From DATEJJ01 sp039649115 (GTDB lineage Bacteria > Actinomycetota > Actinomycetes > Mycobacteriales > Micromonosporaceae): a DNA stretch of 64,000 bases. The notes beneath the pieces were generated by a model. The model was given only the letters and a program-made list of their open reading frames with translations, was not told the DNA's origin and did not search any database. Of this stretch, positions 1 through 8,886 are shown one piece after another. The DNA is taken from assembly GCA_039649115.1 (NCBI GenBank), contig JBBWZQ010000197.1, positions 1 through 64,000 of the forward strand, in the 5' to 3' direction. Positions within the stretch are counted from its first letter, which is position 1, and each line of letters starts with the position of its first letter. The position numbers and the translations under genes are program-made.

Positions 1-237
1 GCGCCGCTGTCGCTCGTCGCCGCGCACCTGGTTGGCCAGACACCGCGCTGCGGTCCGGTACAACCACGGCAACGGCTCCTGCGGCAACTCGTCGATGTGC
101 CGCCACGCCGCCAGAAACACCTCGGCCACCACATCGGCCGCCGAGCTCTCGTCGATCCGACGCCTCGCGTAGGCCAGGACACGAGGATGGTGCTGCCGGA
201 ACACGGTCGTGAACCTTTCGACCGCATCGACCGTCAT
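1..237 (-). CDS. ECF/sigma-70 family RNA polymerase sigma factor, N-terminal part (cut by window edge)
   Basis: The reverse strand reads 79 codons from an ATG at 237 to the window edge. The product begins MTVDAVERFTTVFRQHHPRV and continues with a region-2 pattern: AYARRRIDESSAADVVAEVF, then LAAWRHIDELP and PWLYRTAARCLANQVR. This is the helix-rich core-binding and -10 recognition region of ECF sigma factors. An in-frame ATG at 249 exists, but GGAG lies five bases before the 237 ATG, which favours 237. The sigma-4 region and any anti-sigma partner lie outside the window, so regulation cannot be judged. Confidence 0.85.
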   Translation of the reverse strand, partial: MTVDAVERFTTVFRQHHPRVLAYARRRIDESSAADVVAEVFLAAWRHIDELPQEPLPWLYRTAARCLANQVRGDERQRR

Positions 238-532
238 CGCCACTCCCATCGCTACCGCTCGACCATTCATTTGTATATGTCCAGCAACCCCACGGCTGTG
301 ACCCCTTGCGCGTGACAAACTGAGCTGAGGCAGCCCTTGCGCGGGCGTACCGTTACAGGCAACGGCCGACCATTCCTCCATGGATGGCCACGCCGGACTA
401 CTCGCCGGCACCGGCCGCAGAAGACGTCACTGCCAGTGATGTTGCCGCCGGCTCCTGGAAACGACTCTGGGTCGAATTCGGGCAAATCCGCCCCACCTCA
501 GAGATCAGCCACTGCAATAACCTGAGGCCAAA

Positions 533-569
533 GCCGGCCCCTTCCAACGTCTACATGGAAGGAGCCGGC
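533..569. repeat. Inverted repeat / hairpin, 14-bp arms
   Basis: The arms at 533-546 and 556-569 pair at 13 of 14 positions around a nine-base loop. No T-run follows on either strand and no gene ends nearby, so a terminator role is not obvious. It could be the relic of a small mobile element or a structured transcript. Confidence 0.55.
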
Positions 570-617
570 CGGATGGGGCAATTTCGTAATCCTGTCTGTT
601 TCGCGATGTTCATGTTC

Positions 618-642
618 CGCGCCGGCCGAATTGCCCGGCGCG
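618..642. repeat. Inverted repeat / hairpin, 8-bp arms
   Basis: CGCGCCGG at 618-625 pairs perfectly with CCGGCGCG at 635-642 across a nine-base loop. It sits 50 bp after the 533-569 hairpin in the same gene-free stretch. Function unknown. Confidence 0.45.
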
Positions 643-859
643 TGACGTGCCGTCCAATCGGACGAGCCGGCGTGCCGTTAATGTCTCGGTGCCGTCACCG
701 ACCCCGGGGGCACCTACACCGTTAGCATTGGTTGTTCGTGGTTGCCAGGTAGATCGAGCGTGACTGCGCCCAGTTAGGGTCCATAGCGCCACGCTACGGC
801 GCCGGTGCCGTTGTCACCCGTGTGCAGGAACCAGCGGTGGCTGCGTGTGCCGTGCGCCG

Positions 860-1846
860 TCACGCCATCGCGGGCAGAATGACCTGTTCCAGCAGCGTTA
901 CCGGAGTCCGCGACTGGTCAGGGTCGTCATAGTTGCCGGCGGTGATGGCCGCAGTGAGATCCAGGTCGGGCAGGACGAACAGGCGTTGGCCGCCGTTGCC
1001 CATGGCGGCCAACAGTCGATGGCCCGCCATGGTCTCGATGTACCAGTGATAGCCGTAGGAGGCGCCCCAGTCGGTCTGCAGGCGGGGCCGGAGCATCGCC
1101 TCGATCCAACTGGCGGGGACGATCTGGTCCCCGTCCCAGGCTCCCTGCGCGAGCACCAGTTCACCAATCCTCGCCAGGTCGCGCGGCGCGAGCCGCAGCC
1201 CGGACGCAGCCGAGGCCACCCCGTCCGGGCCGGCCATCCACTCGAAGGTGTGGATGCCCAGCGACTCGAACAGCACCGTTTCCGCGTACTGCGGCAGTGG
1301 CTGTCCGGTCCCGTCGGCGATCAGCCGGCCGAGCAGCGCCGTGGCGCCTCCGCAGTAGGCCCACCGGGCACCGGGTGGCTCCAGGACCGGCCGCTCCAGC
1401 ACGTACCGGTACCGGTCCGGCGCCAGTTCCATCGCGATCTCGGCGTTGGTCGGATTGTCGTACGGGATATCTTCGCACCACTCCAGACCAAGCGACATGG
1501 TCAGTGCGTGCTCGACGGTGAGGCGGACTCGTTCGGCGTCGGTCGCCAGGTCTGGGTACTCCGGGAACCGGTGCAGGAGCGGCTCGGCAGGCTGGGGGAC
1601 CTGGCCCTCGCCCAAAGCTATGCCGTACAGCAGCGCGGTGACGCTCTTGGTGACCGATCGGACGTCGTGCAGCGTCTGGGGTCCGAATTCCACGAGGCCA
1701 TGAGGGGTGCCCCAGCTGAAGTCCTCGCCTGCGCCGTAGTACTCCAACAGGGTCTGTCCACCATGGACTACCACGGCCCCGTGCAGGCCGTCGAGCTGTC
1801 CGGCTCGGAGCGTATCGTCCACGCGGTCACGCAACTTGGTCGTCAT
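860..1846 (-). CDS. Serine hydrolase, class C beta-lactamase / penicillin-binding-protein-like
   Basis: About 328 residues. The SxxK motif reads SVTK (within VRSVTKSVTALLYG) and supplies the nucleophile. The second motif position reads YCG rather than the usual YxN, and near the C-terminus GNGGQ stands where the KTG-like strand is expected, as in many esterase or DD-peptidase relatives. No clear signal peptide is visible, suggesting a cytoplasmic esterase or peptidase. The longer frame starts at 1882, but GGAAG seven bases before the ATG at 1846 favours that start (MTTKLRDRV). The family assignment is solid; the substrate cannot be told. Confidence 0.85.
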   Translation of the reverse strand: MTTKLRDRVDDTLRAGQLDGLHGAVVVHGGQTLLEYYGAGEDFSWGTPHGLVEFGPQTLHDVRSVTKSVTALLYGIALGEGQVPQPAEPLLHRFPEYPDLATDAERVRLTVEHALTMSLGLEWCEDIPYDNPTNAEIAMELAPDRYRYVLERPVLEPPGARWAYCGGATALLGRLIADGTGQPLPQYAETVLFESLGIHTFEWMAGPDGVASAASGLRLAPRDLARIGELVLAQGAWDGDQIVPASWIEAMLRPRLQTDWGASYGYHWYIETMAGHRLLAAMGNGGQRLFVLPDLDLTAAITAGNYDDPDQSRTPVTLLEQVILPAMA

Positions 1847-2264
1847 GCGGCACTTCCGTCGACAGGGCGAGAGCACGGTCACGGGCTACGGTAACGCCCT
1901 CCCGCGGGGGAGCGCCCGAGAAGGGGAATCGATAATGATGAGATCCTAACCTGAGCGGTTGGTGTCCGTGACTGGTTCTGTCGCATCGCTGCTATGTCCC
2001 TGGGGGTACTGCGGAGCCGGAACCGGGAGTCGAGAAGTGGTTGGCGGGCCGTCAATGACTCCAGCGGCGCGCAAACGTCCCGAAGGACTGAATGCTTCCG
2101 CGCTTCATCAAACTTCGTAGCAGATCGTGCCAGCATTCCGAGTCAGGTACGGAGGGTACAGAGGCTCGTCGCAGAAAACGGCGGCCTGCCCGTGGGTACA
2201 GCCGTCATCGCTCAACGGGCGGCGAGCGGCACTGGATCAGCCAGGATCAGGCCAGATGGACACG
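1847..2264. other. Intergenic region between serine hydrolase and helicase
   Basis: No supported gene. It must hold the promoter of the hydrolase, which reads left from 1846, and the 3' end of the helicase transcript, which ends at 2265. Short open frames on both strands have no recognisable motif or ribosome binding site. Confidence 0.5.
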
Positions 2265-4520
2265 CTACGCCTCAGCGGTGGCGAGTTGGGCCAGTATGGC
2301 CCAGGCGCCGGGTACGTCCAAGGCGCGGGCGGCATACGCGGCGTCGAGCAGCTCACTGCTCAGGTAGCGGTCGTACTTGTCACGTGCCTTTGCCGGTACG
2401 GCTCCGGCGAGGGCGACCGGATCGGGGGGAACGGCCGCAGCCAGCTCGCGGATCAGGTCGCGGACCTCGACGGGCGTGCGGTCCGCCACCGTGATCGCGA
2501 GTCCGTCTTGGCCCGCCTGCAGGCCACGTCCGGCCAGGACGACGGCTAGTGTGTTCATGATCCGGTCGCCGCACCAGGGGAACAGCAGGGTCTCCCGGCC
2601 ACGGGCGAAAATGCGCTGGGTTGCGTGTCCGGCGGCGTGGAATGCGGCTCGCCCCTCGGCCAGCAGGGTCCGGGCGGTGGTGTCGAGGTACGCGGGGACG
2701 GCCGTCGACCGGTACACCCGGCGCATGGTGCGGCGTACCTCGTCGGCGACCTCACCGCCGGTGCCCGGGAAGACCGGCGGCCTGCCGGCTTCGGCGGCCG
2801 TCAGTTCGATGACCCGCAACCCGGTGTCGACAGACACCACCCGCCACCGTGCGCCACTGAAGATGAGCGAGGCTCCGGGCAGGATCGGCCGGTCCACGGG
2901 GAGCGTGCCCAGCGTGTACCCGTCCGCGATGAGCCGGTAGTCCTGCGAGGTGCGGAACGACACGTAGAAACTGTGGTGGTTGATGAGCCGGTCGCCCTCG
3001 CCTCCGGGCAGAAGTAGGCCGGCGTCATGCTGGCGAATGAGGTCATGGCGACCCATGTCACGCAGCAGATGGGCGAACATGGACCGGCCGACCCGACGGA
3101 AGGGGCCGTGGCCGCAGAGGATGGTGTATAGCTGGCCAGCCGTCGCGCCGCCGCGCCGCGCGGTGACAGCCAACACCTGCTGGATGAGGGTGGACAGGTG
3201 CAGTCCGGCGGTGTCCGGCGGCTCGTACCAGCCCGTGGTGAGCAGTTCAACCATGGCGACGCACTGGAACAGTTCGGCTCGCAGTACATCCACGGGGCTG
3301 AGCCCTTGGGCCAGCTCCCGCTCGGCAACGTAGATGCGCAGGATCGCGGGCCGGCCCGGCCGGCGCCCGGACCGGCCGAGGCGCTGGCGGAGTCCGGCCA
3401 CCGTCGGCGGGGCGCCGATCTGGGCGACCGAGTCCACCGACCCGACATCGATGCCCAGCTCCAACGTTGACGTACAGATGGCGGTCACCGGTGTGACCGG
3501 GTCCTTGAGCCGCTCCTCGACGTGTTCGCGGATCTCCTTGGACAGGCTGCCGTGGTGGGCGAGGAACTGAGTCCGTACGCCGGCCCGCGCCGCACGCTGG
3601 CTGAGCAGGTCGGCGTACACCTCGACGGCGGCGCGGGAGTTGGCGAAGGCCAGGTTGTCGGTGTCGCGGAGCACTCGGAACATATGGTCGGCGATGGCGG
3701 CACGGTCGGCCGGCTCGCCGCCGGGCTCCGCGTTCGCCGTACCGGCGCGGACCGGGTGGCCCGATACCGGCTCGACGTAGCCGCGGACCTGGAGCAGGAT
3801 TTCGCCGCCGGGCTCGGCCGACGCGATCACTGTGACCTCGGCCGCGCTTCCCGGCCGCAGGTATCCGGCCGCCGCCCCGAGATCGCCGAGCGTCGCGGAC
3901 AGCGCGATCCGGGGCACCTGCCGGCCGGCGCTCAGCTCCACCCGGTGCAGCAGGGACTGCAACTGCGCGCCACGTTCGGTACCGATGAAGGAGTGCAACT
4001 CGTCGACGACCATGTACCGCAGCCCGCAGAAGATCCGCGGTGCGTGATCGCCGTGCCGGGCGAACAGCGCCTCCAGGGACTCCGGCGTGATCAGCAGCAG
4101 GCCGGCCGGCGAGCGCAGCACCCGCGCCTTTCCGCTCGCGGGCGCGTCACCGTGCCAACGGTGTACCTGCAGGTCCAGCGGCTCGCAGAGCTCGACGATC
4201 CGGTCGTACTGGTCGTTGATCAGTGCCTTCAACGGGCTGACATAGAGCGCCCCCAGACCGATGTCGTCGCCCGTGTCGCGGCGGTCGGCGAGCGCGGTGC
4301 AGATCGGCAGCAGGGCCGCTTCTGTCTTGCCGCTCGCGGTGGCCGACGCGATGATCACGTCCTGGCTGCCCCCGATGATCGACTCGGCGGCGCGTTCCTG
4401 TACGTCACGCAGCCGGTCCCAGCCCCGCTCATAGATCCAGCGCTGGATGCGCGGGTGGTACAGCTCGTACGCCCGCGACGGCGCTGGTGGCTCAGAGCCG
4501 GAACGAGGTGAGCTCGTCAT
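2265..4520 (-). CDS. Lhr-like superfamily 2 helicase (BrxHI-like), last gene of left arm
   Basis: 751 residues. Two RecA-like domains carry a complete SF2 motif set: Walker A ASATASGKTEA (about 58-68), motif II DELH (173-176), motif III SAT (208-210), motif V region TSTLELGIDVG (350-360) and motif VI QRLGRSGR (379-386). The roughly 360-residue C-terminal part resembles the extension of Lhr-type helicases, including the BREX type 2 component BrxHI. It should translocate on DNA using ATP. Its start overlaps the end of the BrxD-like ATPase by 29 bp, so the two are probably co-translated. The BrxHI resemblance is from memory of the family and is not aligned; a general Lhr-type repair helicase is the alternative. 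Confidence 0.85.
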   Translation of the reverse strand: MTSSPRSGSEPPAPSRAYELYHPRIQRWIYERGWDRLRDVQERAAESIIGGSQDVIIASATASGKTEAALLPICTALADRRDTGDDIGLGALYVSPLKALINDQYDRIVELCEPLDLQVHRWHGDAPASGKARVLRSPAGLLLITPESLEALFARHGDHAPRIFCGLRYMVVDELHSFIGTERGAQLQSLLHRVELSAGRQVPRIALSATLGDLGAAAGYLRPGSAAEVTVIASAEPGGEILLQVRGYVEPVSGHPVRAGTANAEPGGEPADRAAIADHMFRVLRDTDNLAFANSRAAVEVYADLLSQRAARAGVRTQFLAHHGSLSKEIREHVEERLKDPVTPVTAICTSTLELGIDVGSVDSVAQIGAPPTVAGLRQRLGRSGRRPGRPAILRIYVAERELAQGLSPVDVLRAELFQCVAMVELLTTGWYEPPDTAGLHLSTLIQQVLAVTARRGGATAGQLYTILCGHGPFRRVGRSMFAHLLRDMGRHDLIRQHDAGLLLPGGEGDRLINHHSFYVSFRTSQDYRLIADGYTLGTLPVDRPILPGASLIFSGARWRVVSVDTGLRVIELTAAEAGRPPVFPGTGGEVADEVRRTMRRVYRSTAVPAYLDTTARTLLAEGRAAFHAAGHATQRIFARGRETLLFPWCGDRIMNTLAVVLAGRGLQAGQDGLAITVADRTPVEVRDLIRELAAAVPPDPVALAGAVPAKARDKYDRYLSSELLDAAYAARALDVPGAWAILAQLATAEA

Positions 4521-5802
4521 CGGCGGTGAGGTCGGAGTCAGGCGTCGGCGTGACCTCGACCGTGTCGAGCAGTTCCGACCAGCGCAGGTGCGGGTGCTGA
4601 TCGACGAGCGCCAGCAGGCCGAGGAAGCCGCGGATGGTCTCCCGGGGGTTCCGGAAGTACGCGTCCCCGATGCGCCGCGCGCAGTGCGCCATGTAGGCGG
4701 TCAGCGCCTCGTCGGGCACCAGGTACCGTTCCGGGTCACCCCCGGCGTACACGTGCCGCAGCTTGGTCAGCAGCACGTACATGTCTTCGGGGGTGAGGTT
4801 CGCCAGGCGAAGCACGGGCCCGGAGTGATCGACCCTGTCGGCCGCGGCGAAGGCGTTGTCGGCCAGCCGTGATGCCAGGGCCGGGTACGAGAACAAGCCG
4901 CGTCGCGTGTCGAGCAGGAACTCGGGCGTACCGCCGAACAGGAACCCCAGGTGCGCCGCGCCGCCCTGCAGGCTGTCGTTGACGATCCGCAGAACCTGCT
5001 CGTAGTTGGCGTTGCGGGCGGCCGAACCCGCGAGCTTGTAGAGGTTCACCATCTCGTCGACGCAGACCAGCAGCCCGCCGAAGCCGGCGAGCCGGACGAA
5101 GCACGCCATCAGCTTGAGGTGGTCGTACACCGTGGCATCGTCGACGATCGTCCGCACGCCGAGGGCGGCCCGCGCGTCTACCCGGCTGGTGAACTCGCCG
5201 CGCAGCCAGCGCACCGCGTCGGTGCGCAGCCGTTCGTCGCCGCTGTCGTAGCCGCGCCAGTACGCGCCCACCACGGCCGCGAAATCGTACCCGCCCGCGA
5301 GCTCGGACAGCGCCGCGAGCCGGGTGGCGATCGCGTCGTCCGGCCGGTCGCCGGTGGCATTGGCCTCGCTGATCGCGCCGGTCACGAACCGCTCGACGAC
5401 GCTCGCCAGCGCCCCGCCGTCGGGGCGTGACCGGGTGGCGAGGTTGCGGGTCAGCTCGGCGTACAGGCCGCGGGCCTGGCCGGAGGCCGCGTGCAGGCGG
5501 CGATCGGGCGACAGGTCGGCATGCACGGTGACCAGCCGCCGCTCCAGCGCGATCGAACGGATCAGCTGCAGGAAGAACGTCTTACCCGAGCCATACTCGC
5601 CGATGATGAACCGGCAGGCGGCACCGCCATCGGCGACGCGGTCGAGGTCGTTCAGCATGTCCCGCACCTCGGCGACCCGGCCGACCTGGATGTGCTGCTG
5701 CCCGAGGCGGGGCACGACCCCGGCGCGCAGAGATGCGATGATCGCGTCCCGCTCGCGGGGCCGGATCCGCTGGACCTGTCCCGGCGGCACGTCTGAGGTC
5801 AT
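4492..5802 (-). CDS. BrxC/BrxD-type P-loop ATPase (DUF2791 family)
   Basis: 436 residues. Walker A is GEYGSGKT (68-75) and Walker B LLVCVDE (244-250), followed by an asparagine-rich stretch. The N-terminus (RIRPRERDAIIASLRAGVVP) and the layout match the ATP-binding proteins that accompany BREX systems, formerly DUF2791. The reading frame stays open to 6222, but that extension is arginine-rich antisense of the TerB gene. The ATG at 5802 overlaps the TerB-gene stop as ATGA, giving tight translational coupling. Probably an AAA-like ATPase working with the adjacent helicase and TerB protein. Confidence 0.85.
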   Translation of the reverse strand: MTSDVPPGQVQRIRPRERDAIIASLRAGVVPRLGQQHIQVGRVAEVRDMLNDLDRVADGGAACRFIIGEYGSGKTFFLQLIRSIALERRLVTVHADLSPDRRLHAASGQARGLYAELTRNLATRSRPDGGALASVVERFVTGAISEANATGDRPDDAIATRLAALSELAGGYDFAAVVGAYWRGYDSGDERLRTDAVRWLRGEFTSRVDARAALGVRTIVDDATVYDHLKLMACFVRLAGFGGLLVCVDEMVNLYKLAGSAARNANYEQVLRIVNDSLQGGAAHLGFLFGGTPEFLLDTRRGLFSYPALASRLADNAFAAADRVDHSGPVLRLANLTPEDMYVLLTKLRHVYAGGDPERYLVPDEALTAYMAHCARRIGDAYFRNPRETIRGFLGLLALVDQHPHLRWSELLDTVEVTPTPDSDLTADDELTSFRL

Positions 5803-8021
5803 CCAAGCATCTCCCTTAGCACGTCGCCGATGACGCTCAGCGTAGCGTCGCCCTCGACAACGGGACCGCCGGTGGCTTCCAGCGCGGCCTCGTTCAGCAG
5901 GTCGAGCGCGCCGTCCGGCAGGACCCCGTGCGCGTTCGCCAGCGCCGCGTACTCCTCTCGTGTCCACGACGGCCGTGCGGCGAGCACGCGAAGCAGCAGG
6001 CTGTGCGGGTGGTCGAGGCCGGGAACGGGATCCGCCCGACGGTTCTCGGCCGGCGGCGGTGGGGCGACAGCAGGCTGTGGCGCGGCCCGCTGCGGTGGCG
6101 CGGGCGGTTCGTCCCCGGCGAAGACTTCGGCGAGGAGCGTGCCGACCACCGCGGTCTCCGCGACCTTGCGGGCGATCAACGCCGGGTCGAGGGCGACCGC
6201 GGGGGCCGCCGGGACGGTCCACGGCAGCGCGTACCCGCCGGTGGCCGGATCGGCCGGCCGAATCATCACCGGCTCGTCCCCGCCGTACGGCTCGCCCCGG
6301 GACGGCCGCGGCCCGTCGCCCGGAGCCGTCAGGTCTGCCGGTGCGGCCACGCTCTGTTCGTGTAGCCGGCGGAACACCAGGTCACCGTCCAGCCTGAACG
6401 CCTGGTAGATCCGGGTAAGTGCGGCGACCGTCATCGGCACGATCGCCGGGTCTGCGGCCGCGGCGACGCGGATCAGGTAGCGACTCCCGATCTCGCGCTC
6501 TGTCGGTCCGAGTGGCGCGGTCTGCCTGGGCAGCCGGTCGGCGTCCACCCCGACGGCCAGCAGCCAGCACAGGCGGGCGGTGAGGCGCGGACGCTCGGCC
6601 GGGGCCAGCCCCAGCGCCATCGCCAGGTCAGGCACCGTGGCGAGGACGGCCTCGGCGGCCGCGCTCTGCGGATCGACCGGTCGGGCGGCCAACGCCACCG
6701 CGGCGGCACACCGCGCGATCAGCGCCGCCGCCGCGAACTCCCGCCCCGGCCGGTCAGACGCCTCCGCCGCAGGACGGAACAGTACGGCCGGCCCGTCGGC
6801 CAGCGGCGGCGCGCCGAAGCGGACGTCCGGCTCGAGCGCCACGCCGAGCAGCGCGAGCACCTCAATGAGTGTCGTGGCCTCGTCGCGGGTCATCTGGCCG
6901 GGGGTCGCCGACGACCAGAACCGCCGGAACTCGGCCGCGTCGATGAGCTTCCGGGGCCGCCCGTCGAGGTGCGCCTGCGCCCACTCCCGCAGGGCGCCCA
7001 GCCGCCCGCCGTGGGCGTCGACCAGCTCGGCGGGCAGGACGGCCGCGGCCGCGAGCGACCCGCGGCCCTCGGGGAACCTGGCGAGCCACCGGCTGTACGG
7101 GTTGAGCGTCGCCGCCACCTCGTCGACCAGCCGGACCAGTTCGCGTACACACTGCGGTTCCCGGAGCACGTCGGGCAGGTCCTCGCGGCAGACCAGGGTG
7201 GCGGTCAGGCCCGGGTTGGCCGGCTGGTACCGCAGGCGGATGCCGGCCGCGTCGTCCGGCGGGATGAGCCCCGGACCGTGGCGTGCCTGGTATCGCGCCG
7301 TGAACAGCCGGTCGAACTCGGCGGGGCAGCGGTCCTGCGCGGCACGCCGGGTCAGCGCCGAAAGACTGCCGATCCACGCGAGCGCCCAATCGGCGGGTAC
7401 GGGGGTAGCGGTCGCGGCGAGCCGGGCCAGCGCCACCCGTACCGCCATGTCGGTCCCGGCCGGCCCGGCCCTCGCGACGGGCCGCGTGGCGCGCGGCGCG
7501 GCGAGCAGTTCCAGCAGGGCGAGCAGGCGTTCGACCGGGTTCCGGAACACCGGGCCGGTATCGCCGTACCGCATCCGCAGTCGCTGGACCTCGGCGGTGA
7601 TCGCCGACAGTTCCGGGCCGACCGCCGGATCATCCCCGGTGTCCGCGACGACCCGCCGCTCCAGACCGAAGCAGAAGAGCAGCACCAGGCCGGCGGGCGC
7701 GTCGGTCTGCCGCCCGTCCGCGAGCCACCGCAGGTACGCCGCGCGGGCGGCCGGCGAGATCAGGTGGTATGCCGTCGGGAGGCCGGGCAGCCGGCCGGCG
7801 GGTGGCGAGGAGCCGGCCGCGACCGGGAGATCCGGATTGATGAGCGCCGGTTCGACGCCACCGGTCATCGAACGGAGGTGTCGCCCGACGTAGATCATGC
7901 CGCCGGGGATATGGTGTCCCGCGACCCTCGTGCCCAGTCCGGGCGGAACCCACCGCCACTCGACCAGAGATCCGGGTCGGTGGACTGTCACGGGCTCGAC
8001 TGTATCCCCCATCGATACCAT
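5799..8021 (-). CDS. TerB-N / TerB-C domain protein, first gene of left arm
   Basis: About 740 residues. The N-terminal TerB-N pattern is clear: GGMIYVG near residues 41-47, EPALINPDLPV near 58, ISPAARAAYLRWLADGR near 89-105 and FGLERR near 119-124. The last 70 residues match TerB-C: HSLLLRVLAARPSW, then GALDLLNEAALEA, then VVEGDATLSVIGDVL. The long alanine/arginine-rich middle probably holds a TerB-like helical domain. TerB-N/TerB-C proteins are known to travel with P-loop ATPases and SF2 helicases in predicted DNA-processing systems, as here. ATGs at 8021 and 8012 are both possible; neither has a strong ribosome binding site. The frame's extension to 8168 is antisense of the right-arm gene. 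Confidence 0.85.
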   Translation of the reverse strand: MVSMGDTVEPVTVHRPGSLVEWRWVPPGLGTRVAGHHIPGGMIYVGRHLRSMTGGVEPALINPDLPVAAGSSPPAGRLPGLPTAYHLISPAARAAYLRWLADGRQTDAPAGLVLLFCFGLERRVVADTGDDPAVGPELSAITAEVQRLRMRYGDTGPVFRNPVERLLALLELLAAPRATRPVARAGPAGTDMAVRVALARLAATATPVPADWALAWIGSLSALTRRAAQDRCPAEFDRLFTARYQARHGPGLIPPDDAAGIRLRYQPANPGLTATLVCREDLPDVLREPQCVRELVRLVDEVAATLNPYSRWLARFPEGRGSLAAAAVLPAELVDAHGGRLGALREWAQAHLDGRPRKLIDAAEFRRFWSSATPGQMTRDEATTLIEVLALLGVALEPDVRFGAPPLADGPAVLFRPAAEASDRPGREFAAAALIARCAAAVALAARPVDPQSAAAEAVLATVPDLAMALGLAPAERPRLTARLCWLLAVGVDADRLPRQTAPLGPTEREIGSRYLIRVAAAADPAIVPMTVAALTRIYQAFRLDGDLVFRRLHEQSVAAPADLTAPGDGPRPSRGEPYGGDEPVMIRPADPATGGYALPWTVPAAPAVALDPALIARKVAETAVVGTLLAEVFAGDEPPAPPQRAAPQPAVAPPPPAENRRADPVPGLDHPHSLLLRVLAARPSWTREEYAALANAHGVLPDGALDLLNEAALEATGGPVVEGDATLSVIGDVLREMLG

Positions 8022-8034
8022 CACGTGAAGCGGA

Positions 8035-8886
8035 ATGGGGCCCTCAACGGTGACACGAACAGAGATCGCGTATGACGTCCACGCCGATCGGGACACCGGC
8101 GCGTTCGAGGCGGCGCTCGCCGCGACGGAACGCGAGGTCGACAGCGCGCTGCGGGCTGCCGGCGTCACGGTCCGCGAGCTGAGGCGCGCGCTCGCGGCGG
8201 CGCGGACCGGTCAGGTCCGCGACCTGCGCAAGGCGCTGTCCGCCGCCTGCTCGGCGGCCGGCGGTCTGGCAGCGGAGACCGGCACGCTCGCGTTCGATTT
8301 CGACGAACAGGCGCATCTGGCGTCCGGCGCGTACGTCAAGGAGTTGCTCGCCGAGGCCGCGGCCCGGGGCGTCACGATCATGGAGGATGACGACCGGCTG
8401 TTGTGCTACCCCTCGCTGGTGCGCCTGTTGCCGGCCGACGCCGCGGTCGAGATCGACAAGGTCCGGGATCGGCGGCTGCGGCCGTCGGTGTTGGCCGCCG
8501 CTCTGGCGCGCGGGCAGGATCGCGGCACCCGGTTCAAGGCCGAGCAGTTCCTGGACAGTCTGCGGTCCGGGTACGAGCTGGTCGTCGCGAGCCAGGGCAA
8601 GCGCTCCGACGCCGTAGTTCGGTTGGCGGATGTCTGGTCGGTGCTCACGATGCTGCCCGGGCAGCGATCGGCGTACTCCAAGCAGGAGTTCGCCCGCGAT
8701 CTGTACCTGCTCGACCAGAGCGGGGTCACCAGTACGCCGCGCAACCCCCGGACCCTGCGGTGGTCGGCGAGCACCGGCACGAAGGGCGCCGGGACGCTGG
8801 TCACGGTAGCCCGCGATGGCCGACAGCAGCGGTACTGGGGGGTGTCGTTCACGGCGCCGGAGGAGGCACCGGGGGGCCAGCCGTGA
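8035..8886 (+). CDS. Conserved-looking hypothetical protein, first gene of right arm
   Basis: About 283 residues, not recognised. The first 100 residues look helical (ALRAAGVTVRELRRALAAAR). A mixed central part (DDDRLLCYPSLVRLLP) follows, then a basic stretch, then a possible winged-helix or beta end (QEFARDLYLLDQSGVTST, YWGVSFT). The start could be ATG 8035 or GTG 8050. Its end overlaps the next gene as GTGA, so it is translated with the two ATPase-like genes. Its place at the divergent head of the cassette suggests a small recognition or scaffold subunit. That is inference from context only. Confidence 0.75.
   Translation: MGPSTVTRTEIAYDVHADRDTGAFEAALAATEREVDSALRAAGVTVRELRRALAAARTGQVRDLRKALSAACSAAGGLAAETGTLAFDFDEQAHLASGAYVKELLAEAAARGVTIMEDDDRLLCYPSLVRLLPADAAVEIDKVRDRRLRPSVLAAALARGQDRGTRFKAEQFLDSLRSGYELVVASQGKRSDAVVRLADVWSVLTMLPGQRSAYSKQEFARDLYLLDQSGVTSTPRNPRTLRWSASTGTKGAGTLVTVARDGRQQRYWGVSFTAPEEAPGGQP

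Larger units (their letters stand above)
238..859. other. Gene-poor intergenic stretch
   Basis: I see no convincing gene here. The longest forward reading frame (384-725) has arginine-rich, low-complexity content and no recognisable motif. The first bases must hold the promoter of the sigma factor that reads left. The stretch contains two stable inverted repeats (listed separately) and looks more AT-rich than its surroundings, so it may be a decayed gene or the edge of an old insertion. Confidence 0.5.

Noticed and set aside
384..725. 113-codon plus-strand ORF in the first intergenic stretch
   Set aside because: No motif, no ribosome binding site, includes both hairpins and has poor codon pattern.
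845..1894. 349-codon plus-strand frame over the serine hydrolase
   Set aside because: Complementary shadow of the hydrolase gene, which shows the SxxK motif and a ribosome binding site on the minus strand.
5803..6222. N-terminal extension of the BrxD-like ATPase to 6222
   Set aside because: The added sequence is Arg/Gly-rich and lies inside the TerB gene; the ATG at 5802 in the ATGA overlap is a better start.
8022..8168. N-terminal extension of the TerB protein to 8168
   Set aside because: It would overlap the right-arm gene in antisense and resembles no TerB-N leader.
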